From: Prauserella_A sp040635515
GTDB taxonomy: Bacteria; Actinomycetota; Actinomycetes; Mycobacteriales; Pseudonocardiaceae
Assembly: GCA_040635515.1 (NCBI GenBank)
Contig: JBEYHY010000004.1
Span: 124,001 to 188,000, forward strand
Direction: 5' to 3'
DNA: 64,000 nt
Part shown: positions 42,745-49,423 of the stretch, piece after piece
Layout of the letters: each line of letters starts with the position of its first letter
How positions within the stretch are numbered: position 1 is the stretch's first letter
The notes under the pieces: generated by a model
The model's input: the letters and a program-made list of their open reading frames with translations, nothing else
Told to the model about the DNA's origin: nothing
The model's database searches: none
Program-made: the position numbers and the translations under genes

Positions 42745-43239
42745 TTAGAAGGGCGGTTCGTCGGAGAAGCCGCCGCCACCGCCTCCTGCGGGTGGCGCGG
42801 AACCCCACGGGTCGTCGGCGGGCGCACCGGCACCGGCACCACCGCCGCCACCGAAGCCGCCGCCACCGCTACCGCGGCTGACCTTGTTGACCTTGGCCGT
42901 GGCGTAACGAAGCGAGGGGCCGATCTCGTCGACTTCGAGTTCGACGACCGTGCGCTTCTCGCCTTCCTTCGTCTCGAAGGACCGCTGCTTCAGCCTGCCC
43001 TGCACGATGACCCTTGCGCCCCTGGTCAGCGTCTCGGCGACGTTCTCCGCCGCCTGCCGCCAGATGTTGCAGCGCAGGAACAGCGCCTCGCCGTCCTTCC
43101 ATTCGCCGGACTGCCGGTCGAAGGTACGGGGCGTCGACGCGACAGTGAAGTTCGCGACGGCCGCTCCGGAAGGGGTGAAGCGCAGCTCGGGGTCCGCCGT
43201 CAGGTTGCCGACCACCGTGATGACGGTGTCTCCAGCCAT
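42745..43239 (-). CDS. ssb: Single-stranded DNA-binding protein
   Basis: A 164-residue protein with an N-terminal OB fold (1-110, TVITVVGNLTADPELRFTPS, ALFLRCNIWRQAAENVAE, VIVQGRLKQR), a Gly-rich linker (115-150) and the acidic tip SDEPPF that recruits replication proteins (DxPF type). It acts in replication and repair. Operon: rpsF, ssb, rpsR, rplI. Confidence 0.97.
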   Translation of the reverse strand: MAGDTVITVVGNLTADPELRFTPSGAAVANFTVASTPRTFDRQSGEWKDGEALFLRCNIWRQAAENVAETLTRGARVIVQGRLKQRSFETKEGEKRTVVELEVDEIGPSLRYATAKVNKVSRGSGGGGFGGGGGAGAGAPADDPWGSAPPAGGGGGGFSDEPPF

Positions 43240-43250
43240 GGCTTACCGCC

Positions 43251-43586
43251 TCAGGCCTTCGCCGCTGCGATCTTGGCGGCCGCCTTCGCCCCACGCGGGG
43301 CCGTCTGCCGCACGACCTTGGTGCGCAGAACGGTCTCCTGCAGCGAGAGCTGACGGTCGAGTTCCTTGACCGCGTCGGGCTCCGAGTGCAGGTCGAGCAC
43401 CGCGTAGATACCCTCGGCGTTCTTGGCGATCTCGTAGGCGAGCCTGCGGCGGCCCCAGATGTCGACCTTCTCGACGCTGCCGCCGGACGTGCGGATCACG
43501 TTGAGGAAATTGTCGAGGGTGGGGGCGACCGTACGCTCGTCGAGCGAGGGATCGAGGATGACCATTACCTCGTAATGGCGTGGCAC
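43251..43586 (-). CDS. rpsF: 30S ribosomal protein S6
   Basis: A 111-residue ribosomal protein with the ferredoxin-like S6 fold: HYEVMVILDPSLDERTV, DIWGRRRLAYEIAKNAEGIY, and DRQLSLQETVLRTKVVR. The C-terminus adds about 12 Ala/Lys residues. GTG 43586 is preferred because AGGAGG lies nine bases before it; a GTG two codons earlier is too close. First gene of the rpsF-ssb-rpsR-rplI operon. Confidence 0.95.
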   Translation of the reverse strand: MPRHYEVMVILDPSLDERTVAPTLDNFLNVIRTSGGSVEKVDIWGRRRLAYEIAKNAEGIYAVLDLHSEPDAVKELDRQLSLQETVLRTKVVRQTAPRGAKAAAKIAAAKA

Positions 43587-43699
43587 AACCACTCACCTCC
43601 TATGGGCTTCGCGGTCACGGACGTTCCGTGACAGGAGGGTTGTCGACGGACCAGTCTACGGACCTGCTCCGACGGTCTTGTAGCGGGTGGCTCGTGCGG

Positions 43700-44653
43700 T
43701 CAGGTCCTGCGCAGAACCCAGGTGCGCACGAGGGCGGCGGTGACGCCTGCCAGCGCGACGACGGCCAGCAGCATCGGCAACTGGACAGCGGTCTGCGAGG
43801 GCGGTGCCGCGATGACGTCGGCATTGCCCGCGTTGCGCACGTCGTCGCCCTGTCCCGCCTTGGCGCCGTTGTCGTCGCTGTCCGCGCCGAGGATGCCGAA
43901 CTCGGGCGAGGAGGGCTGCCCGGGGATGCCGCTCGACGGCGGGTAGCGGAGACCAGGCGGCACGCCGATGCCCGCGCTGGGCGGGCTCACGGCCGGGATG
44001 TCGCCGTAGTCACGCGGAGGGACGGTGGCACCGCCGGTGCCTTCCAGTGCGCCCGTTCCCGGCGTCGCGCTCGTGCCGCCCTGGTCAGGCGAGGAAGGCG
44101 ACGAGGGCGAGGAAGGTGTCGAGGGGTTGTCGTTACGCGGGCTCGAAGGAGAGGTGTAGTTGGTGGCTGCCACCGGCAGCCCGCAGTTTCCGGCGACCTT
44201 GTTCGCGATGGTCCTGAGCGTGGTCTCCTTGGTTTCGCCGAGCACGCCGATGCCCGCGGAATCCTTGAGTGCCGCGCGTACCGCCGAGCCGACGGCGTCA
44301 CCGGTGATCGTCCCGCCCTGCGCGTTGGGGACGGAGCCGACGGGCAGCTGTTCCTTGGCGATCTCCCTCGCGAGGTGATCGGGCCAGATCGTCAGATCGT
44401 GCACGAGCACGATCGACTTCGCTTCCTTCGCACCCTGCTTGACCAGGTCTTTCAGCGAATCACCCTTGAGCAGGATGTCGTCTCCGATGCGCCCCTGGAC
44501 CATCTGGGTGCACGAGTCGGCGAGCAGAGTCTGCGAGCTGGCGCTCGCCGTTCCGCCGGAAAGCATCGTCAGGCCGGTGACGGCGGCGGCGACGGCCGCT
44601 GTCGTGAGCACCTTGCGCGTTGTTCTTGCCATGGCGGTCGGCGTGATCCGCAC
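43700..44653 (-). CDS. Secreted, C-terminally membrane-anchored Pro/Ser-rich protein
   Basis: A 317-residue protein with a signal peptide (about 1-39, cleavage near TASASS), a small cysteine-containing domain (about 40-160 with two cysteines likely forming a disulfide), a Pro/Ser/Gly-rich wall-spanning stretch (PSSPSSPSSP), and a C-terminal helix (LPMLLAVVALAGVTAALVR) with basic tail. It shares this C-terminal anchor with the next gene, though the middle differs. GTG 44653 has GGGAG five bases before. Function is unknown; likely a surface protein. Confidence 0.78.
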   Translation of the reverse strand: MRITPTAMARTTRKVLTTAAVAAAVTGLTMLSGGTASASSQTLLADSCTQMVQGRIGDDILLKGDSLKDLVKQGAKEAKSIVLVHDLTIWPDHLAREIAKEQLPVGSVPNAQGGTITGDAVGSAVRAALKDSAGIGVLGETKETTLRTIANKVAGNCGLPVAATNYTSPSSPRNDNPSTPSSPSSPSSPDQGGTSATPGTGALEGTGGATVPPRDYGDIPAVSPPSAGIGVPPGLRYPPSSGIPGQPSSPEFGILGADSDDNGAKAGQGDDVRNAGNADVIAAPPSQTAVQLPMLLAVVALAGVTAALVRTWVLRRT

Positions 44654-44768
44654 GAGAGCTCCCCTTCGAAGTCGACAGGGTGTTCAAAACCAGCAACGAG
44701 GTGTGCACGGAAAAGATACGCGAGAACGGATCAACTTGAGGTGTGAACCGACACCCACGCTCGACCGG

Positions 44769-45620
44769 TCAGGTGTGACGCGAGCGGACCCACCTGCGCG
44801 CGAGCGCGGTGACGACGAGTACCAGGGCGAGCACAGCCAGCAGCATCGGCAGCCGCTCGGGAGCGTCGGGGACGGACAGTGCCCTCGCCGTTCCCGGGTT
44901 CTCGGCCTCGTTCCCGTTCTTGACGGTGTCGGGGGTCCTGTCCGCGTCCGGCCTGTCCAGGTCGGGAACGGCGGGCGGCGTGAACGGCGGGATCGAGACG
45001 GCGGGAGGCACGCTGATCGGTCCGAGTGTCGAGAAGTCGCCGATCGGGATGATTCCCTCGAAGCGTTCGGACGGAACGGGCAGCGTGGACGGCGGGACGG
45101 GAGGTGGCGGCGGAGCGGGCTCCTCGCCTGGAGCCCCGGGAGCCGGTTCCTCGGGCGCGGGAGGCGGTTCTTCCTCCGGTGGTTCCTCAGGCGAGGGGAT
45201 GTCGGGAGGAGCGGGTACGACGGGATTCGGGTCGGGAACGGCACGCTGTACCGGTGCGGCTGCCCTGTTCACCGTGTCGGCCACGGTGTCGCACAGTCGG
45301 CCGGCCGTGTCCACGACAAGGCCGGTCTCGCTGACGCCGAGGCCCCGCAGCGTTTCCTTCACCGGAAGCGACAGCAGCGCGTCCGAATCGCCGCTGAGTC
45401 CGACGTCCAGCAGGTTCGGCGCGTTGAAGGCGGAACCGATGTCGAGGGTCAGTGGCTTGCCGTCGTCGCCCTTGAGTGTCTGTGAGCAGCTTCCGACGAC
45501 GACGGGTTCGGCTGCCGAAGCGACGCCGGGCGCGAGAAGCTGTACCGACAGCGCGGATACGGCCACGAGAACCCCAGTGGTGCCGAATCGCTTGCAGTGC
45601 GGTCGAAACCCAGACCCCAT
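44769..45620 (-). CDS. Secreted, C-terminally membrane-anchored Pro/Glu-rich protein
   Basis: A 283-residue protein with a signal peptide (about 1-36, ending GVASAAE), a domain with two cysteines (about 37-120), an acidic Pro/Glu-rich region (EEPPEEEPPPAPEEP) and a C-terminal helix (LPMLLAVLALVLVVTALAR) with tail RRWVRSRHT. It is related to its downstream neighbour in the start and end, so the pair arose by duplication. ATG 45620 has AAGGCGAG upstream. It diverges from endonuclease IV. Confidence 0.78.
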   Translation of the reverse strand: MGSGFRPHCKRFGTTGVLVAVSALSVQLLAPGVASAAEPVVVGSCSQTLKGDDGKPLTLDIGSAFNAPNLLDVGLSGDSDALLSLPVKETLRGLGVSETGLVVDTAGRLCDTVADTVNRAAAPVQRAVPDPNPVVPAPPDIPSPEEPPEEEPPPAPEEPAPGAPGEEPAPPPPPVPPSTLPVPSERFEGIIPIGDFSTLGPISVPPAVSIPPFTPPAVPDLDRPDADRTPDTVKNGNEAENPGTARALSVPDAPERLPMLLAVLALVLVVTALARRWVRSRHT

Positions 45621-45690
45621 GAGTTGCTCGCCTTCGCGCGTGGTGCGACCCCAGTCGGAACCGGATGGATGCGAAACAGGGTCACCGTAC

Positions 45691-45726
45691 TCGATGAGGG
45701 CAATCGCGGATCGTTACCCTCATCGA
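45691..45726. promoter_or_regulatory. Perfect inverted repeat directly before endonuclease IV
   Basis: TCGATGAGGG (45691-45700) and CCCTCATCGA (45717-45726) are perfect complements around a 16-base spacer, and the right arm ends at the base before ATG 45727. No Shine-Dalgarno sequence lies in this space, so it may be an operator over a leaderless start or a hairpin in a longer transcript. Confidence 0.55.
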
Positions 45727-46494
45727 ATGCTCATCGGTGCTCACGTAAGGGACGACGATCCGATAACCGCGGCCCGCGACGTCGGTGCCGATGCGGTGCA
45801 GTTCTTTCTCGCCGACCCGCAGGGCTGGAAGAAACCGCAGCGTCATCCGCAGGCCGATGAATTCGGGCAGGCGGGGATCGCCGTGTTCATTCATTCGCCG
45901 TACGTGCTCAATGTCGCCTCGCTGAACAACCGCATTCGCATTCCCTCCCGCAAGACGCTGGCGCAACACGTGAGCGCCGCCGCCGAGGTCGGAGCGCGCG
46001 GCATCGTGGTCCACGGTGGGCACGTTCGCAAAGGCGAGGATGTACAGGAAGGGCTGGCCAACTGGCGCAAGCTGTTCGAGCGGCAGGCCGAGCAGGGCGG
46101 TTTCGAGGTGCCAGTTCTGATCGAGAACACGGCGGGCGGTGACGGCGCCATGGCCAAGGACCTCGACATGCTCGCCAGGCTGTGGGACGAGGTCGGCGCT
46201 TTCGACGCGGGGTTCTGCCTCGACACCTGTCACGCGTGGGCAGCGGGCTGGGATCTTTCGGACGTGGTCTCGAAGGTCAAGGCGATCACCGGCCGGATCG
46301 ACCTCGTGCACCTCAACAACTCGCGGGACGAGGCGGGCTCGCAACGCGATCGGCACGCCAACGTCGTCGGCGGTGAGGGGACGATCCCCTCCGAGCTGCT
46401 CGGTGCCGTCGCCACCGAGGCAGGTGCCCCCGTCATCGTGGAAACGCCGCCGGCTGGGCAGGCAGCCGACATCGAGTTCCTGCGCGGGCTCTGA
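45727..46494 (+). CDS. nfo: Deoxyribonuclease IV (endonuclease IV, AP endonuclease)
   Basis: A 255-residue TIM-barrel AP endonuclease that cuts at abasic sites with three zinc ions. Metal-ligand motifs: HSPYVLN and GGHVRKGED early, E in LIENTAGG, H and D in LDTCHAWAAGWD, H in HLNNSRDEAGSQRDRH, and the C-terminal E in IVETPPAG. ATG 45727 is directly preceded by an inverted repeat and no ribosome site. It is followed five bases later by a GT87-type gene, probably cotranscribed. Confidence 0.94.
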   Translation: MLIGAHVRDDDPITAARDVGADAVQFFLADPQGWKKPQRHPQADEFGQAGIAVFIHSPYVLNVASLNNRIRIPSRKTLAQHVSAAAEVGARGIVVHGGHVRKGEDVQEGLANWRKLFERQAEQGGFEVPVLIENTAGGDGAMAKDLDMLARLWDEVGAFDAGFCLDTCHAWAAGWDLSDVVSKVKAITGRIDLVHLNNSRDEAGSQRDRHANVVGGEGTIPSELLGAVATEAGAPVIVETPPAGQAADIEFLRGL

Positions 46495-46499
46495 GCGGC

Positions 46500-47879
46500 G
46501 TGCGTTCGACGCACCGTACCCAGCTCGCGATTCTGGTTTTCCTGTGCGGGCTCGTGCTCGCCGCCGGGCTCGCGAACAAGTACCGGTGCGCGGGGCCCGA
46601 ATTCGACGAGGCCGGTAGGAGCGCGCCCGGCTACGGCGAGCGTGTCAACAGCGACGTCTGCTATTCGGACATCCAGTTCCTGTGGCTCGGCAGGGACATC
46701 GACAAACACGTCTTTCCCTACGTCGACGGTGCCCTCGTCGACGGCAACCTGGTCGGTGGGTCCGTCGAGTACCCGGTGCTGACCGGCATGCTCATCTGGG
46801 CAGGTGCCGCTTTCGCGGACAACGATGCCGGGTTCCTGCTGCTCTCGGCGTTGTTGCTGGCGCCGTTCGGGCTGCTCACCGCGTGGCTGCTCGGCAGGCT
46901 CGCCGGCTGGAGAGCATTGCTGTGGGCGCTGGGCCCGCCGCTGGTGCTGTACGCCTTCCACAACTGGGACCTGCCCGCTGTCGCGGCCTCGGTCGCGGCG
47001 TTCTTCGTGATCTACCGGGCGCGCTGGCCACTCGCGGTGCGCACGGGTGTCGCCGCGGCGCTGCTCGGCATCGGCTTCGCGCTCAAGCTCTATCCCGCGT
47101 TGTTCGTGCTTCCGCTTGTTCTCTATGCCTTCACGAGCGAGGGCGGGAGGAACTTCAGAGCCGCGGCGAGAGTGGTGCTGGTCGCGGCCACGACCGCGAT
47201 CGCGGTGAACCTGCCTTTCGCGGTGGCCGGATTCGACGGCTGGTGGGCGTCGTTCCTTTTCCAGGGCGAGCGTTCGGCCGACCTGACGACCAACTCGGTC
47301 TGGTACTGGGGCGTCCGGTTGTTGTTCGGCGAGGACGACGCGGGATTCCAGTCGTTCGTCGACGTGGTGTCACCGGCGCTCGTCATCGTCGCGGTCGCGT
47401 TGGCCTGCTGGCTCGGCTGGCGGCGCTATCGCGCGGAGGGCGGCGAGTACCCGCTGCTGCCGGTGTCGGCCGCCGCGTTGTGCGCGTTTCTGTTGCTGCA
47501 CAAGGTGCACTCGCCGCAGTACACGCTGTGGCTGTTGCCGATGTTCGTGTTGCTCAGGGTTCGCTGGGGCTGGATCGTCGGCTATCTGCTCGCCGATCTG
47601 GCCATGGGCATCGGGATTTTCCGTTGGTACAGCGAACTCGGCGAAGGGGGCGGCGCGATCTACGACGGCTTCGCGGCACAGGCCGTCGTCGTCGGTGTGT
47701 GGGGCAGGGCCGCGCTGCTCGCCGGGCTCTACTTCGCCTTCCTTTCGGCGAAGGCGGTGCCGCGCTACACGGTTGCTTTGGACCGCCTCACCACGACGAC
47801 GTCGTTCGCGCCGTCGAGTACCCCACCGGCCGGATCGTCGTCACCCCCGATGCGTACGAGGTCGGTCGACGGCCGGTAG
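46500..47879 (+). CDS. GT87-family polyprenol-phosphate mannosyltransferase-like membrane protein
   Basis: A 459-residue membrane protein with about ten helices. It follows nfo by five bases; GTG 46500 lacks an own ribosome site. GT-C features: a short loop after helix 1 with DVCYSDIQFLWLGRDI and the GGSVEYPVLTGML element; conserved HSPQYTLWLLP near the C-terminus. GT87 members in mycobacteria add mannose to lipid-linked glycans (known). It is a distant paralogue of the convergent gene, whose end it overlaps by 115 bases. Its own C-terminus is a disordered Ser/Thr tail in that overlap. Confidence 0.85.
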   Translation: MRSTHRTQLAILVFLCGLVLAAGLANKYRCAGPEFDEAGRSAPGYGERVNSDVCYSDIQFLWLGRDIDKHVFPYVDGALVDGNLVGGSVEYPVLTGMLIWAGAAFADNDAGFLLLSALLLAPFGLLTAWLLGRLAGWRALLWALGPPLVLYAFHNWDLPAVAASVAAFFVIYRARWPLAVRTGVAAALLGIGFALKLYPALFVLPLVLYAFTSEGGRNFRAAARVVLVAATTAIAVNLPFAVAGFDGWWASFLFQGERSADLTTNSVWYWGVRLLFGEDDAGFQSFVDVVSPALVIVAVALACWLGWRRYRAEGGEYPLLPVSAAALCAFLLLHKVHSPQYTLWLLPMFVLLRVRWGWIVGYLLADLAMGIGIFRWYSELGEGGGAIYDGFAAQAVVVGVWGRAALLAGLYFAFLSAKAVPRYTVALDRLTTTTSFAPSSTPPAGSSSPPMRTRSVDGR

Positions 47880-49309
47880 ATCTCCCTGATCACCAGCACG
47901 CACAGCAGTACGACCAGGATGTCGCGGGCGACGACCGTGCCGAGGAACCAGCCTTCCGGCAGTCCCTTGTGGTCCATGCCGAGGTAATAGAACATGCGCG
48001 GAGCCCACACGAGCGCGTCGACGACCATCCACAAGAGCAGCAACCGCCAGCGAGGGATGGCGAGTACCGCGAGCGGGATGAGCCACAGCGAGTACTGGGG
48101 ACTCCACACCTTGTTGGTGAGCAGGAACGCGGCGACGACGAGGAAGCACAGCTGCGCGACGCGCGGCCGCTGTCGCGCGGTGAGCCCGATGAACGCGATT
48201 CCCGCGCAGCACAACAGGAACAGCACGCCACTGACGGCGTTGAGCACGCTCGGTGTCTGTCCCGGTTCGAGTGGTCCGTCGAAACCCGCCCAGCCCGTGA
48301 AGTAGGAAACGACGTTGTAGAGCGAGTCAGGGTCCATCCCGCGTTCGGTGTTGAGCCGGAAGAATTCCTCCCAGCCTTCGCGGAGGAACAGCATGAAGGG
48401 CAGGTTCGCCGCGAGCCATGTACCCGCCGTGACGAGCGCCGTTGTGCCCCACTCTCGAAGCTTGCCCGCTCTCAGGCACAACACGAGCAACGGACCGAGT
48501 AACAACAGCGGGTACATCTTCGCGGCGGCGCCGATGCCGAGCAGCAGACCGGCGAGCGCCGGTTTTCGCCGTGCCCACGCGAGCAGTCCGGTCGCCGCGA
48601 ACGCGGCGGCGATGGTGTCGAAGTTGGTGAACGCGTGCACGATCACGAGTGGGGACGCGGCGACGAGCAACGCGTCCCACGGTCGTCGCGTCGACGTCTT
48701 CGCGACGGCCCAGATGGTGACGAGCCAGGCGAGTGCGAGGAACAGTGCCGTGATGTTGAAGTAGACGGCGACCGGTAGCGCGCCGGGCAACCAGCCCGCC
48801 TGTGCGATATCGGTCCAGCCGTGGGTGAGTTTCGCGTTGACCCACTGGAAAAGCCCGGTCAGCACCGGGTACTCCATGTACCGAACCTGCTCGCGGTCGG
48901 TGCCCTCGTTCTCGACCCAGTTCGTCGCGTAGGGGAACGTGTCGTCCTGGTTGAGTCGTTCCGCGGAGTAGAGCGGAACGATGTCGGAGTAACACATCGC
49001 GACGTACGGCCTGCCGGATCGCCAGTCCAGTTCGGCCTGGCCTTCCGGATTGACGAACTGTTGTACGCAGGCGGCTTTCCCGAACCAGCCGAGGGTCAGC
49101 GCGATGACGCCGAGCAGCAGACCGACTCGCAACGGTGACCAGAACCAGTGCCTTCCCACCGCGGCGTGTTCGCCGAGCGGGCCGCCGATCGGCCGCGTCG
49201 CCGCGGCGAGTGCGGGGTCTTCGTGGCTGGGGATGACTCGTTGCGAGGCATCCAGCGACATGGTGTCGGGTGTCCCCGTCTCAGGAGGGTCTTGCTTATC
49301 GCTGGACAC
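47765..49309 (-). CDS. GT87-family polyprenol-phosphate mannosyltransferase-like membrane protein (Rv0051-type)
   Basis: A 514-residue protein with about ten helices; same motifs as its neighbour: MCYSDIVPLYSAERL, RYMEYPVLTGLFQWV and SPQYSLWLIPLA. Start GTG 49309 is preferred because an upstream start would lie in a terminator hairpin; ATG 49261 is possible. In M. tuberculosis Rv0051 lies downstream of ponA1 as here. Its last 115 bases are antisense to the convergent gene. Confidence 0.85.
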   Translation of the reverse strand: MSSDKQDPPETGTPDTMSLDASQRVIPSHEDPALAAATRPIGGPLGEHAAVGRHWFWSPLRVGLLLGVIALTLGWFGKAACVQQFVNPEGQAELDWRSGRPYVAMCYSDIVPLYSAERLNQDDTFPYATNWVENEGTDREQVRYMEYPVLTGLFQWVNAKLTHGWTDIAQAGWLPGALPVAVYFNITALFLALAWLVTIWAVAKTSTRRPWDALLVAASPLVIVHAFTNFDTIAAAFAATGLLAWARRKPALAGLLLGIGAAAKMYPLLLLGPLLVLCLRAGKLREWGTTALVTAGTWLAANLPFMLFLREGWEEFFRLNTERGMDPDSLYNVVSYFTGWAGFDGPLEPGQTPSVLNAVSGVLFLLCCAGIAFIGLTARQRPRVAQLCFLVVAAFLLTNKVWSPQYSLWLIPLAVLAIPRWRLLLLWMVVDALVWAPRMFYYLGMDHKGLPEGWFLGTVVARDILVVLLCVLVIREIYRPSTDLVRIGGDDDPAGGVLDGANDVVVVRRSKATV

Positions 49310-49370
49310 CCGCGGAATGTTACGTGCCGACCATGCGCCGCGTGTGAAGCCCGGCGTCCCCCGATCAAAC

Positions 49371-49409
49371 GACAACGGCCACGCCGATCTCGTCGGCGCG
49401 GCCGTTGTC
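49371..49409 (-). terminator. Strong hairpin between ponA and the GT87 gene
   Basis: GACAACGGCC (49371-49380) with 49400-49409, and CGCCGA (49382-49387) with TCGGCG (49393-49398). It lies 15 bases after ponA and ahead of the GT87 gene; only a short T-rich tract GTTT follows on the minus strand. Confidence 0.7.
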
Positions 49410-49423
49410 ACTGGCGACGGTGG

